From Acidobacteriaceae bacterium (GTDB lineage: Bacteria > Acidobacteriota > Terriglobia > Terriglobales > Acidobacteriaceae), in the NCBI GenBank assembly GCA_030040115.1, contig JASHUH010000113.1, positions 1 to 11,950 of the forward strand: a DNA stretch of 11,950 nt, given 5' to 3'. Positions within the stretch are counted from its first letter, which is position 1, and the number at the start of each line of letters is the position of its first letter. Positions 1 to 7,977 of the stretch are shown piece after piece. The position numbers and the translations under genes were made by a program. The notes below the pieces were generated by a model, which worked only from the letters and a program-made list of their open reading frames with translations, ran no database searches and had not been told where the DNA came from.

Positions 1-1
1 G

Positions 2-280
2 GCGGGGGATGGGGCGAGCCCGGTGTGGCCGCTGATCCGCGCCGCCCAAGGCAGCGTGGCGCAGGTGGCTGTGGTTCCGGCGCAGGATCTGCTCGAGTTG
101 GGCTCGGAGGCGCGCATGAATACACCGGCCGTGCCCGCGGGCAACTGGAGCTGGCGCGCGCCGGAGGGGTGCTGGACGGCGGAGCTGGCGGCGCGGCTGG
201 CGGCCCTGGCCGAGGTGACGGACCGGGACAACGATCCGTTGGCAGCGCGGGAAACGGGCGCCGAACCCGAAGCACCGTAG
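2..280 (+). CDS. malQ: 4-alpha-glucanotransferase (amylomaltase), C-terminal end only
   Basis: The open frame enters from the left edge and ends at TAG 278-280, so only about the last 92 residues are visible. MalQ (GH77) transfers alpha-1,4-glucan segments between maltodextrins in the cytoplasm, in glycogen and maltose metabolism. Recognition rests on the family's C-terminal signature: the segment VWPLIRAAQGSVAQVAVVPA, then QDLLELGSEARMNTP, then GNWSWR. In GH77 this region contains the conserved 'QD-LGLG-EARMN-PG' and 'NW-WR' motifs. The catalytic residues lie upstream of the window and cannot be checked. The last 20 or so residues, rich in Ala, Glu and Pro, form an unconserved tail. A start at the GTG at 23 would be artificial because the frame is already open. 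The next gene starts 113 nt downstream on the same strand. Confidence 0.87.
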   Translation, partial: AGDGASPVWPLIRAAQGSVAQVAVVPAQDLLELGSEARMNTPAVPAGNWSWRAPEGCWTAELAARLAALAEVTDRDNDPLAARETGAEPEAP

Positions 281-393
281 CCACTTCAGCGTGCGGCGAC
301 AGTCGGAATCGCTTCCCTGTTGAATGATCGGGCGCCTTTCGAAAGTCTTAGCCCCGAAGGAGGCCGCAATCGTCTACTCTTGCAGAGACGCAA

Positions 394-1383
394 ATGCGAC
401 GCCTCTTTCTCAAGCTGCGGTCGGCGGTCGTCCACGCCCTGGCTCACGACGTCATCAATACGGCCAAGGCGGCGGCTTACTCGAGCATGTTGATGCTGTT
501 CCCTGCCCTGCTGGTGGTGACCACTCTGATGGCGCAGGTGCAGCCCAGCGGGACGGCGCTGGGCGAACTGCGGTCGACCTTCGAGCAGTTCCTGCCTCCG
601 GATACGCTGGACCTGTTGCAGTCCTACCTTATGAGCCGGCACGTGCATTCGTTTCAGGTGATTCTGTCGGCGACGAGCCTGAGCATTTTTGCCGCCCTGG
701 GCGTGATGCTGACGCTGATGGAGGGATTCCGGCGCGCTTACCGGCTGCCCTCGGAGGCGTGGAGCTTTTGGGCGCAGCGGGCGCGGGCGCTGCTGCTGGT
801 GCCGATGGTGCTTCTGCCGCTGGCGGTGGCCACCATGGTGATTGTCTTCGGGCGGCAGATCGAGACGTGGATGATCGAGGCCGCCGGCCACGATTTGCGG
901 CACATTGTGCTGTTTTTCTGGCGGATGGCGCGCTGGTCGATCGCCATCGCCACCAGCGTCACGGTGCTGACCGCCCTCTACCACTTTGGCGCCCGGCGCA
1001 AGGAGCATTGGGCGCGGGTGATTCCGGGCGCGTTGGCGGGGACGCTGGTTTGGTTTCCGGCCACGCTGGCGTTTGGATGGTATGTGACGCGCGACGAGAA
1101 TTATTCGCGCTTTTACGGCTCGTTCGCAGCCGGCATCGCGACCCTGGTGTGGCTGTATTTGACCGCCTTCATCGTGCTGTTGGGAGCGGAATTAAACGGG
1201 GCGCTTTATTGGGACCGGCACGAGCAAACCGCCGCGCGCGAAGCGGCTCGCGCGATTGCGGGAAGGGTGGAAACGGGTCCCCTGCGAGGCGCCGGAAGGC
1301 GTGGCGCGGCGGCGTTGGACAACACCGGTGGCCTGGCCCCGGTTACACCAAGCAAACAGGCGTCCGGTTCGATGCAGCGCTGA
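394..1383 (+). CDS. YihY/BrkB family (UPF0761) inner-membrane protein
   Basis: A 329-residue integral membrane protein. Hydrophobic segments lie near residues 31-48, 88-109, 132-153, 171-196, 208-230 and 244-266, giving the six helices typical of YihY/BrkB proteins. The N-terminal 'A..A...A..A.YS...LFPALLV' pattern and the last helix pair (FYGSFAAGIATLVWLYLTAF, then LLGAELN) are the family's best-conserved parts. The biochemical role is not established; old labels 'ribonuclease BN' and 'virulence factor' come from misassignment and loose homology. The tail from about residue 275 is soluble and probably unconserved. ATG 394 is the first start after the in-frame TAG at 349-351. A good AAGGAGG (357-363) lies too far upstream, leaving only a weak GAGA near 385. 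It may be co-transcribed with malQ, but nothing links the functions. Confidence 0.85.
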   Translation: MRRLFLKLRSAVVHALAHDVINTAKAAAYSSMLMLFPALLVVTTLMAQVQPSGTALGELRSTFEQFLPPDTLDLLQSYLMSRHVHSFQVILSATSLSIFAALGVMLTLMEGFRRAYRLPSEAWSFWAQRARALLLVPMVLLPLAVATMVIVFGRQIETWMIEAAGHDLRHIVLFFWRMARWSIAIATSVTVLTALYHFGARRKEHWARVIPGALAGTLVWFPATLAFGWYVTRDENYSRFYGSFAAGIATLVWLYLTAFIVLLGAELNGALYWDRHEQTAAREAARAIAGRVETGPLRGAGRRGAAALDNTGGLAPVTPSKQASGSMQR

Positions 1384-1389
1384 GGCCGG

Positions 1390-1422
1390 TGCGCGCGGGC
1401 TCGCGGCTTTGAGCGCGCATTT
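1390..1422 (+). terminator. Candidate intrinsic terminator after the YihY-family gene
   Basis: A perfect 7-bp GC-rich inverted repeat, TGCGCGC (1390-1396) and GCGCGCA (1413-1419), has a 16-nt loop and is followed by a short TTT. It begins 6 nt after the TGA stop at 1381-1383. The T-run is short, so termination may be partial. No free-energy calculation was done. Confidence 0.35.
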
Positions 1423-1444
1423 ACAATAGAGATGGGTCATTCTG

Positions 1445-1471
1445 TTGCGTCCTGTTCCTCTATCGGATAAT
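1445..1471 (+). promoter_or_regulatory. Possible promoter for pyruvate kinase
   Basis: A TATAAT-like GATAAT (1466-1471, five of six matches) follows TTGCGT (1445-1450, three of six) with a 15-nt spacer, about 39 nt before the pyk ATG. The spacer is short and the -35 poor, so this is tentative. A candidate terminator upstream and a 126-nt gap make a separate pyk promoter plausible. Confidence 0.22.
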
Positions 1472-1509
1472 CCGTTTACAACCAAGGGCTTCGGCCGGAG
1501 AGCCTTCTC

Positions 1510-3054
1510 ATGCCGTTGAATGACTGGAGTCCCAGCGACTCTCCATCGCAGCGCCGTGCGAAGATCGTGGCCACGGTGGGTCCGGCCTCGAACACCGAGG
1601 CGACGATCCGGGCCCTGATTCGCACCGGCGTGGATATCTTTCGCCTGAACTTTTCCCACGGCAGTTACGAGACCAAGTCGGCGGTGATGCAGTTGATCCG
1701 CAAAGTGAGCCGGCAGGAACGCAAGCCGCTATGTTTGATGGGCGACCTGCAGGGGCCGAAAATCCGGACCTCAAAGCTGAAGGACCACCAGCCGGTGCTT
1801 CTGAAGGCGGGCCACCGGATCACGATCACGCCGAAGGACGTGGCGGGCACGGCATCGTTGATCGGTGCCACGTTCAAGACGCTGGCGGAGAACGTGGAGC
1901 AGGGCTCGCGAATTTTGCTTTCCGATGGCCTTATCGAGCTGCGCGTTGAGGAAGTAGTGGGCGGCGACGTGGTCTGCGAGATTGTAAACGGGGGCGTCCT
2001 GGGCGAGAACAAAGGGATCAACCTGCCGGGAATTCCCGTGCGTGTCCCTTCGCTCACCGAGAAGGACTCAGCGGACCTCGAGTTTGCGCTGAAGAGCGGC
2101 ATGGATGCGATCGCGGTTTCATTTGTCCGTACGGCCGAAGACATTCGTCGGGTGCGGAATTGCGTTTCCGCGCTGGGCGGGGAGACGTGGATCATCGCCA
2201 AGCTGGAAAAGCCACAGGCGATCGAGCACCTGGACGGCATCCTGGCAGCGTCAGACGGGATCATGGTGGCGCGCGGCGATCTGGGCGTGGAAGTGCCACC
2301 GGAAAAAGTGCCGGCGATTCAGAAGCACATTATTCGGCGGGCAGCGGAGTATTCCAAGCCCGTGATAACAGCCACGCAAATGCTCGAGTCGATGATCGAG
2401 AATCCGCGGCCGACGCGGGCCGAGGTTTCCGACGTGGCCAATGCAGTTTTCGACGGCACCGACGCCGTGATGCTGTCGGGCGAGACGGCGGTGGGCAAGC
2501 ACCCGGTTGAGTCGGTGGCGATGATGGCGCGGATTGTGACCGAGGCCGAAATGCACATGAAGCTGAAGGAACGGTCGGAACCGATAGAGCGGCGAACGCG
2601 GCTGTCGATTGCGGAAACGATTTGCCAAGCCACGGCGCACGCGGCCGATGACATGGATTTGCGCGGCATTGCGTTATTCACTGAGTCGGGATTTACGGCG
2701 CGGCAGCTCTCGAAATATCACCCTTCGGTTCCGATCTTTGCCTTGAGTCCGGTGGAAGTCACCATCAACCGGCTGAACCTGCTGTGGGGAACGACACCCA
2801 TCCGCTGCGCCAAGGCGAACTCGACCGAAGCGCTGGTGGAGTGCGCCGAAACGCTGCTGGAAAAGGGCGGGTACGTGCGGCCGCATCAGGTGATCGCCAT
2901 TGTCGCTGGCACGAGGACCAAATCCGGTTCAACCAATTTCATGCGCCTGCACGTGATGGGCGAAAACAGCCTGAAGCGAGCGCGGTTCCCTGCGCCGCAG
3001 GGGCAGGAGACGGCGGTGGGGACGGTTTCGCTGCGCAGAAGAAAGCCAGCGTAG
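1510..3054 (+). CDS. pyk: Pyruvate kinase
   Basis: Catalyses the last step of glycolysis, phosphoenolpyruvate plus ADP to pyruvate plus ATP, in the cytoplasm. At 514 residues it is slightly longer than the usual 470-480. Domain A starts at [13 protein letters not shown] (15-27) and includes the substrate-loop Arg in 'FRLNFSHG' (44-51). Domain B, the mobile lid, spans about 90-185. The active-site block has '[17 protein letters not shown]' (228-244, catalytic Lys231), then 'ARGDLGVE' (254-261) binding divalent metal and phosphate. The family signature around 'TATQMLESM' and '[19 protein letters not shown]' (287-316) and '[10 protein letters not shown]' (321-330) follow. The C-domain (about 360-490) is present; the last 20 or so residues are a basic tail. 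ATG 1510 has GGAGAG at 1497-1502 with good spacing, and the core fold begins soon after. It ends toward the convergent etfA gene. Confidence 0.97.
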   Translation: MPLNDWSPSDSPSQRRAKIVATVGPASNTEATIRALIRTGVDIFRLNFSHGSYETKSAVMQLIRKVSRQERKPLCLMGDLQGPKIRTSKLKDHQPVLLKAGHRITITPKDVAGTASLIGATFKTLAENVEQGSRILLSDGLIELRVEEVVGGDVVCEIVNGGVLGENKGINLPGIPVRVPSLTEKDSADLEFALKSGMDAIAVSFVRTAEDIRRVRNCVSALGGETWIIAKLEKPQAIEHLDGILAASDGIMVARGDLGVEVPPEKVPAIQKHIIRRAAEYSKPVITATQMLESMIENPRPTRAEVSDVANAVFDGTDAVMLSGETAVGKHPVESVAMMARIVTEAEMHMKLKERSEPIERRTRLSIAETICQATAHAADDMDLRGIALFTESGFTARQLSKYHPSVPIFALSPVEVTINRLNLLWGTTPIRCAKANSTEALVECAETLLEKGGYVRPHQVIAIVAGTRTKSGSTNFMRLHVMGENSLKRARFPAPQGQETAVGTVSLRRRKPA

Positions 3055-3120
3055 GTTGGGCGCCCGGCTTGGGCCCCATCGATGAAGCGAAAACAAAAAC
3101 GCCTCAAGGTTGGGGCTCCG

Positions 3121-3240
3121 TTAGAGCACTTCTCCTCCACATACAACGCTTGCAATTTCAAGCGAAGGGGGCGATTCTTTGGAGGATTCGTCACTTGATC
3201 TCCCGGCTTCGGTGTACAGCAGAAGGAAAAGTGCTATAGC
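3121..3240 (+). repeat. Imperfect inverted-repeat intergenic element, copy A
   Basis: The left 76 nt (3123-3198) align without gaps to the reverse complement of 5956-6031, with about 59 identical positions by hand count. The shared start is AGAGCACTTCTCCT, and further shared blocks include CACAT, TTGC, ATTTCAA and GGCGATTC. The element is also an inverted repeat of itself: AGCACTTCTCCTCC near its left end pairs with AGCACTTTTCCTTC read from the other strand near its right end, 12 of 14 positions. A small hairpin, GCTTG-CAATTT-CAAGC (3148-3163), lies in the left arm. The right end contains the 8-bp palindrome GCTATAGC. The pattern suggests a dispersed non-coding repeat (REP- or MITE-like), but two copies cannot prove a family. 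Confidence 0.6.
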
Positions 3241-3273
3241 GCTCTCCAGCAGGCAGGCTCGCGGGATGTGTGG

Positions 3274-3316
3274 GCGCACCGGCGACGTGGTTCGACGGGA
3301 ACCGTGATCGGTGCGC
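3274..3316. terminator. Nested hairpin, possible bidirectional terminator
   Basis: The outer stem is GCGCACCG (3274-3281) with CGGTGCGC (3309-3316), 8 perfect pairs. Inside it is a second stem, GGTTC (3289-3293) with GAACC (3299-3303), around a 5-nt loop. It lies 40 nt past the etfA stop and about 220 nt past the pyk stop. There is no T-run on either side, so it could equally be a 3' stabiliser or a chance palindrome in GC-rich DNA. Confidence 0.3.
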
Positions 3317-3356
3317 TGGGGAACCGGCCGATTCGATGCGTCCGCATTGGGGATGG

Positions 3357-4334
3357 TTACTGTTTGGCCGCTTTCACCGCTTCGGTCAGCGCCGGAACCA
3401 CTTCAAACAGGTCCCCCACAATTCCGTAGTCGGCGACTTCGAAGATCGGCGCTTCGGGGTCCTTATTGATGGCCACGATGCATTGCGAGCCTTTCATGCC
3501 CACCAGGTGCTGGATGGCCCCGGAGATGCCGACAGCCAGATAGAGCTGTGGCGAGACCGTCTGGCCGGAGCTGCCCACCTGACGCTCCATGGGAAGCCAG
3601 CCGTTGTCGCAGATGGGCCGCGAGGCGGCCAGCTCCGCGCTCAGCGCTTTGGCCAACTCCTCGACCATGGGCAGATTTTGGGCTTCCTTGATGCCGCGGC
3701 CCACGCTCACAATCCGCTGCGCCGAACCGAGATCCACCGTCTGCTCCGAGCCGCGGAACGGCTCGCCGGCCCGGGTGCGAATTTGCGCCGCCTCCAGCGT
3801 GGGCTGGAAAGTGGAGATGAACGCGCCACCGGCCGCCACGACGCCGACCGGCTCGGCGCGAAAGGCGCCGGCCTGCACGGAGACCAAGCATGGGCCGCTG
3901 CCGGTGTGGCGATAGGCGCCGTTCAGCCGGCCCTGCATGAGCTGGCGCGTGAATGTGGGCCCGTTGCCGATCGAGACCAGGTCACTGATGAGCACTTCGC
4001 CCAGCCGCGTGGCCAGGGCAGGCGCGAAATCGCGCACCTGATAGCTGTGCGGGAACAGCACGTGCGTGGGGCTCTCGGACTTGATGAGCTGTTCGAGCGC
4101 GAGGGTGAATCCGTCGGGCGTGTAGGGCTTGAGCAGCGCGTGCTCCAGGCGAATGACCCGGCCAGGATGCTGGGCGGCGACCTCGGCGGCGAGGGATTCG
4201 GTTTGCGCGCCCATCACCACGGCGGCGACGGGCTGGCTCAACGCCGCGCCCAAAAACCGGGCGGCGGCGAAGGCCTCCCAACTGATGTGGCTGACGCGGC
4301 CATCGCGCTCTTCCAGAACCACAAGAATGCTCAT
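3357..4334 (-). CDS. etfA: Electron transfer flavoprotein subunit alpha
   Basis: The FAD-carrying subunit of the EtfAB heterodimer, which takes electrons from flavin dehydrogenases such as acyl-CoA dehydrogenases and delivers them to a membrane quinone oxidoreductase. It has 325 residues, the usual length. The N-terminal domain (1-190) is weakly conserved. The C-terminal FAD domain is clear: 'VGRGIK' (211-216), '[16 protein letters not shown]' (239-254), '[20 protein letters not shown]' (254-273) and '[20 protein letters not shown]' (288-307). The start at 4334 is chosen because it gives [12 protein letters not shown], overlaps the etfB stop as ATGA, and has GAGGTG (4343-4348) upstream. The frame is open to about 4613, but that extension reads through etfB and looks like noise. 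It is surely translationally coupled to etfB. Confidence 0.96.
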   Translation of the reverse strand: MSILVVLEERDGRVSHISWEAFAAARFLGAALSQPVAAVVMGAQTESLAAEVAAQHPGRVIRLEHALLKPYTPDGFTLALEQLIKSESPTHVLFPHSYQVRDFAPALATRLGEVLISDLVSIGNGPTFTRQLMQGRLNGAYRHTGSGPCLVSVQAGAFRAEPVGVVAAGGAFISTFQPTLEAAQIRTRAGEPFRGSEQTVDLGSAQRIVSVGRGIKEAQNLPMVEELAKALSAELAASRPICDNGWLPMERQVGSSGQTVSPQLYLAVGISGAIQHLVGMKGSQCIVAINKDPEAPIFEVADYGIVGDLFEVVPALTEAVKAAKQ

Positions 4335-5116
4335 AGGACGCGCACCTCGAATTTCAGTTTCTCCACCAGCGCTGCCGCAGCCTCCTTGGCCGAGCCGGGC
4401 AAAATTTGCGTGGATTTTTGCTTTTTCGGCAGCTTCATCTCTTCGAGCGCGACCACCGAAGCCGCATCCACGCCCAGGTCGGCGGCGTTCACGATGCGCA
4501 CCTGCTTGGTCTTGGCGCGCTTGATCCCCATCAGCGTGGCGTAGCGCAGCTTGGTCCCGCCGGATTGAATGGTCAGCACCGCCGGCGCAGGCAATTCGAT
4601 GGACTGAAACCACCCTTCTTCGAGCTCGCGCTTGGCTTTGATTTGAGCTTGATCCCGTTCCAACCCGAAGATTTCCACCTGGAGGATGAGCGTGGCGTGC
4701 GGCAGGCCCAGCAGCTCGGCCACGATCACCCCGGTTTGGCCCATGCCCACGTCTTCCGATTGCAGTCCGGTCAGCACCAGGTCCGGGCTTTCCGGCTTGA
4801 CGGCGGCGGCCAACAGCCGCGCCACGCCCAGCGCATCCCGCCCGGCAAAATCGTCGCCCACAATGTGGATGCCGCGGTCGGCGCCCTTGGCCAGCGCCTC
4901 GCGGATCACGGTTCCCACGCGCTCCGGTCCCGCGCTCACCACCACCACCTCGCCGCCGTATTTTTCCTTGAGCTGGAGGGCTTCTTCCAGCGCATAAGCG
5001 TCCGGCTCATTCATGGCGTATTGGAGCTCACGATCTTCTATCTCTTTCGCGTTCGCAGCGATACGAATAGGCGCATCGCGCTCAGGAACCTGCTTGATGG
5101 CGACCACGATCTTCAT
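4331..5116 (-). CDS. etfB: Electron transfer flavoprotein subunit beta
   Basis: The nucleotide-binding subunit of EtfAB. It has 261 residues, typical of the family. It opens with MKIVVAIKQVPE. 'YAMNEPDAYALEEAL' (33-47), 'LTGLQSEDVGMGQTG' (115-129) and the ETF-beta signature region from 'KAKRELEEGW' to 'ELPAPAVLTI' (160-183), then 'LRYATLMGIKRAK' (190-202), match conserved blocks. In the family the 115-140 loop binds AMP, or flavin in bifurcating types. I cannot tell the electron-bifurcating group from the classical group from sequence reading alone. The nearby Fe-S quinone oxidoreductase favours a role in delivering electrons to quinone. ATG 5114-5116 follows GGGAAG at a short distance. The gene is divergent from the SEC-C gene across 80 nt that must hold both promoters. 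Confidence 0.96.
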   Translation of the reverse strand: MKIVVAIKQVPERDAPIRIAANAKEIEDRELQYAMNEPDAYALEEALQLKEKYGGEVVVVSAGPERVGTVIREALAKGADRGIHIVGDDFAGRDALGVARLLAAAVKPESPDLVLTGLQSEDVGMGQTGVIVAELLGLPHATLILQVEIFGLERDQAQIKAKRELEEGWFQSIELPAPAVLTIQSGGTKLRYATLMGIKRAKTKQVRIVNAADLGVDAASVVALEEMKLPKKQKSTQILPGSAKEAAAALVEKLKFEVRVL

Positions 5117-5196
5117 AACTTCCCTATCTTAGATGGTCGGTTCAGGAACGCAGTGGCCGAGCGGCCGAAGACGGTTTTGCATCGTATTCTTATGCC
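5117..5196. promoter_or_regulatory. Divergent intergenic region, etfB and the UPF0149/SEC-C gene
   Basis: These 80 nt separate two divergent starts, so both promoters should lie here. Toward the SEC-C gene, TATTCT (5185-5190, four of six matches to TATAAT) ends 6 nt before the ATG at 5197 and no ribosome-binding site is visible, which would fit a leaderless or near-leaderless message. Toward etfB, TAAGAT (complement of 5126-5131) is a weak -10 candidate. No convincing -35 boxes were found. GGCCGAGCGGCC (5156-5167) is a short palindrome of unknown meaning. Confidence 0.3.
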
Positions 5197-5925
5197 ATGG
5201 ATCCGCGTAGCGGCTCGGAAGACCGGCCACCCTTGGACGAACCTCTCACCGACGCCGAATATGAGCGCCTGCAGGCAATCCTCGGCCGTTTTCCGGGCGA
5301 GAACGCTATGCGCCTCGAGGAGATGGATGGATTCTTCGCGGCGCTGATCTGTGCGCCCCTGACTATCCCTCCCAGCGGCTATCTGGAGGAGATATGGGGA
5401 GGCGATACCGCTCCCTTCGCGGAAGCGGATGGCTTGGAGGAGTTTTTCAGCCTTGCGATGCAGCATTGGAATACCATCGCGCACCAACTTGGTTCGCAGG
5501 ATACGATCTTCGTTCCCTGGCTGGAAGCAGAAGAGGGCGAGGACCTTCCCAGGGGGAACCGTTGGGCGCTGGGTTTCCTGCGGGGCATCGAGATGTGCCC
5601 CGAAGACTGGAACGAGATTTTCGCGGATGAGCGAAAGTTCGCTATGCTGATGCCCATCCTGGCGTTGTCCCATGAGAACAATCCCGACCCGGAGATGCGC
5701 ACCTGGAAGACCCCGCCAAGCCCGGAATTGCGAAAGCAACTGCTCGCGGGTCTCTCCATGTCGGCACAATGGCTTTACGACTATCTCCGTCCCCACCACA
5801 TTCGGGAAGCGCGGCGTGGAATGACCCGCGCCGCGCGCACAGAAAAAGTCGGTCGGAACGATCCCTGCTATTGCGGTTCCGGAAAAAAATACAAGCGTTG
5901 CTGCGGGAACGTGAACGTCAACTAA
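5197..5925 (+). CDS. UPF0149 (YecA/YgfB-like) protein with C-terminal SEC-C zinc motif
   Basis: A 242-residue soluble protein with two parts. Residues about 15-200 match the UPF0149/YecA pattern: '[13 protein letters not shown]' (17-29), '[13 protein letters not shown]' (38-50, the diagnostic 'DGF.AAL'), 'P..W' near 107, and '[12 protein letters not shown]' (122-133). Residues 219-236 are a textbook SEC-C motif ([18 protein letters not shown]), with zinc ligands Cys224, Cys226, Cys235 and Cys236, the same motif as at the SecA tail. YecA-type proteins with this motif have been linked to metal, SecB or ribosome binding; the precise role here is unknown. ATG 5197 is used because conserved sequence begins soon after, although no Shine-Dalgarno is seen. 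The gene faces away from etfB and separates it from the quinone oxidoreductase gene with which etfBA is usually grouped. Confidence 0.88.
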   Translation: MDPRSGSEDRPPLDEPLTDAEYERLQAILGRFPGENAMRLEEMDGFFAALICAPLTIPPSGYLEEIWGGDTAPFAEADGLEEFFSLAMQHWNTIAHQLGSQDTIFVPWLEAEEGEDLPRGNRWALGFLRGIEMCPEDWNEIFADERKFAMLMPILALSHENNPDPEMRTWKTPPSPELRKQLLAGLSMSAQWLYDYLRPHHIREARRGMTRAARTEKVGRNDPCYCGSGKKYKRCCGNVNVN

Positions 5926-5955
5926 CTTGCCGGCTATGGCGCTTCCGCCGGGAAC

Positions 5956-6031
5956 TCAAGGGGCGATTCCCTCAACGAATCGCCACCCCCGGTTGAAATC
6001 GCAAGGGCGCCATGTGAAGGAGAAGTGCTCT
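5956..6031 (-). repeat. Intergenic repeat, copy B (inverted relative to copy A)
   Basis: Read on the - strand this 76-nt stretch matches copy A (3123-3198) without gaps at about 59 positions, beginning at the first base after the TAA stop of the quinone oxidoreductase gene. It contains a perfect 8-bp hairpin, GGCGATTC (5962-5969) with GAATCGCC (5977-5984), loop of 7; the same place in copy A forms a poorer stem. Like copy A it lies between two convergent genes. No right arm is seen beyond 5956. Read on the + strand, 6017-6051 also resembles the right arm of copy A and extends into the oxidoreductase coding end (GAAGGA-AAGTGCT, then CCAGCAGGC). It could act as a 3'-end structure for either gene. 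Confidence 0.6.
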
Positions 6032-7906
6032 TTAGCGAACCAGCAGGCCTTGCGCGGCCAACTGGGCAATGTCCATCAATTCCGGCGCGCCCGGGCCTTG
6101 CGCCGCCAAGGCGTCCCGGAGCATGGTGTTGCAAAAGGGGCACGCCGCGCCTACGATTTCAGCGCCCGTTGCGGTCAGTTCCGCGGCCCGCGCATGGCTC
6201 ACGCGCTCGCCTTTTTCTTCGCCTAGAAAAGCCAAACCGCCGCCGGCACCGCAGCAAAAGCTGCGTTGGCCACTGCGTGGGGCCTCGACCAGTTGCCCCG
6301 CGTGCGCGACGACGGCGCGCGGCTGGTCGTACACCCCGCGATAACGGCCCAGATAGCAGGGATCGTGAAACACAATCTTTTTCTGACTGGGGGTGGGCAT
6401 CAGTTGACCCAGATGCCGGGCCAAAAACTCGCTGTGATGCTCAATCGGCGGCGCCGCGCCAAACTCTTTCCAATCTTCCTGCATGGTGCGCACACAGTGC
6501 GGGCAAATCGATACCATTTTCGTCACCTTGCTCTGCTTCAGCGTCTCCAGGTTCGCCTCCGCCAGTTGCTGGAAAAGCAGGTCGTTGCCCAGCCGCCGGA
6601 CCGGGTCGCCGGTGCATTTTTCCTTGCGCAGCACGCCAAAACTCACGCCCAGGTGGTTCATCATCCGCGCCAGCGCCAGCACAATTTCCCGCCCGTTGGC
6701 ATCGTAGCCGCCCATGCATCCCAGCCACAGGCAATATTCCTGCGTTCCGTCGAAGATGGGCAGCGCGTTCTTCTCTATAAACTTGTTGCGTTCACCGGCG
6801 CTCAGACCCAGCGCATTGGAGCCGCGCTCAAGCGCCAGAAAGAGCTGGCCTCCATGCTCGTCCTCCCAGGCCCCGGTATTGACCGCGCCGCGGCGCAGCC
6901 CGACAATGATGGGCAGATGCTCGATGCCCACGGGACACTGGAACTCGCACGCCCCGCAGGTGGTGCATTGGAAAGCCGCTTCCTGCGGGTTGTATTTGCC
7001 CAGCAGCGGCTCTTCGGATTCCGGTCCGCACTCGTTCAAATACGCGCGCACGCCCAGGATCACCTGCTTCGGGTTGAGAATTTTGCCCGTGCTGTTCGCC
7101 GGGCAATGCTCGGTGCAGCGCCCGCACTCCACGCACGAGTAAGCCTGCAAGCTCACGAGCTGGGTTAGATCTTTGCCGGCCACCAGCCCGAAGTCTTCGT
7201 CGCCCACGAGCGGCGGAATGCGGCTGAACCCGCCGCGGGAAAGAAATACCGTAAACGGGCTCAGCACCAGGTGCAGGTGCTTGGTCTGCGGAATCACCGG
7301 CAAGAAGAAAAGCAGCGTCAGCGTGTGCGTCCACCAGAGGGCGCGAATTCCCGGCCCGGTGTCGGGGAGGAAAAACGCCGCCAGATACGTCACCATGAGC
7401 AGAAAAATCAGCAGGGCAATCAGTCCCGACTCCCACGAGAGCTCGCCCAGCCACTTGGGCCGCACCAAAAACCGCCGCACAAACAACCCCGCGATGCCCA
7501 CTGCGCAGCCCGCCGCAAACATCGCCGCACAGTATTCGTAAAAGCGCCCGGCCGCGCCGGCTGGATTCAGGAACCCGGAGCCGAACATCGTCGCGCAGTG
7601 GTTCAGGGTCACGATGGCAAAGGCGCAGAACGCCCAGAACACCAGCGCATGCGCCACGCCCGCCAACGGCCGCTGCCGGATCACTTTCCCTTGCAGCATC
7701 ACCTCCCACACAAAATCCCCTACCCGCCGGCGGATGGGCCGCAGATGAAAATCCGCGTCTTTTTTCGATTGCAGAATTCTCGCCAGGATCGGTCCGAAGC
7801 GCAGCCAGAAAAGCGTCAGCGAGGCCGCCGCCAGGGTGATGAAGATCCATCGCTCCGTCTCAGAAAAGCGCCGTGGCTCGGCCAGGGTGGGGAGAAACAC
7901 CAGCAT
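6032..7906 (-). CDS. Membrane Fe-S oxidoreductase, probable ETF:(mena)quinone oxidoreductase (EMO-like)
   Basis: A 624-residue protein with a membrane part and an iron-sulfur part. Hydrophobic segments near 20-38, 85-104, 126-145, 161-181 and 192-206 form a NarI-like cytochrome b domain; His86, His103, His194, His210 and His212 are candidate haem ligands. Two 4Fe-4S motifs follow: Cys258/261/264/268 and Cys314/317/320/324. Two CCG-type domains come next: 'LGCMGG' (395-400), 'KCTGDPVRR' (430-438) and 'CPHC' (468-471), then 'HDPCYLGRY' (514-522), 'CCGAGGG' (551-557) and 'CPFC' (589-592). This matches the DUF224/EMO proteins that oxidise EtfAB and reduce quinone; nearby etfBA supports the role. 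ATG 7906 is chosen because it gives MLVFLPTLAEPR just before the first helix and lies after the end of the upstream pseudogene. The frame is open to 8197, but that extension overlaps the nucleotidyltransferase remains. No clear Shine-Dalgarno is visible. Confidence 0.9.
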   Translation of the reverse strand: MLVFLPTLAEPRRFSETERWIFITLAAASLTLFWLRFGPILARILQSKKDADFHLRPIRRRVGDFVWEVMLQGKVIRQRPLAGVAHALVFWAFCAFAIVTLNHCATMFGSGFLNPAGAAGRFYEYCAAMFAAGCAVGIAGLFVRRFLVRPKWLGELSWESGLIALLIFLLMVTYLAAFFLPDTGPGIRALWWTHTLTLLFFLPVIPQTKHLHLVLSPFTVFLSRGGFSRIPPLVGDEDFGLVAGKDLTQLVSLQAYSCVECGRCTEHCPANSTGKILNPKQVILGVRAYLNECGPESEEPLLGKYNPQEAAFQCTTCGACEFQCPVGIEHLPIIVGLRRGAVNTGAWEDEHGGQLFLALERGSNALGLSAGERNKFIEKNALPIFDGTQEYCLWLGCMGGYDANGREIVLALARMMNHLGVSFGVLRKEKCTGDPVRRLGNDLLFQQLAEANLETLKQSKVTKMVSICPHCVRTMQEDWKEFGAAPPIEHHSEFLARHLGQLMPTPSQKKIVFHDPCYLGRYRGVYDQPRAVVAHAGQLVEAPRSGQRSFCCGAGGGLAFLGEEKGERVSHARAAELTATGAEIVGAACPFCNTMLRDALAAQGPGAPELMDIAQLAAQGLLVR

Positions 7907-7977
7907 GATCGTCCAACTTACGATACACGACGGAACCGCCTGCGCCCCCAATCGCAAATACTCCAGCGCTTGTGGCC

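Larger units (their letters stand above)
3055..3356. other. Gene-free convergent spacer between pyk and etfA
   Basis: About 300 nt with no credible coding sequence on either strand; open frames crossing it are shadows of its neighbours. It holds an imperfect inverted-repeat element (3121-3240) and a nested hairpin (3274-3316), each listed separately. No simple stem plus T-run is present for either converging gene. The first 65 nt after pyk contain only a GC-rich self-complementary GGGCGCCC (3058-3065). Confidence 0.6.

Noticed and set aside
356..363. AAGGAGG as the ribosome-binding site of the YihY-family gene
   Set aside because: It lies 30 nt before ATG 394, too far, and no in-frame start lies between the TAG at 349-351 and 394.
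324..1412. Open frame of 362 codons overlapping the YihY-family gene
   Set aside because: It is in another frame of the same strand. The 394-1383 frame has the six-helix pattern; this one is Gly/Ala/Arg-rich noise.
3270..4544. Open frame of 424 codons on the + strand opposite etfA
   Set aside because: It is rich in His, Gly and Arg with no recognisable domain, and lies wholly antisense to etfA, whose protein matches its family throughout. It is a GC-driven shadow.
4335..4613. N-terminal extension of etfA
   Set aside because: The added residues read through etfB and look random. ATG 4334 has a Shine-Dalgarno and an ATGA overlap.
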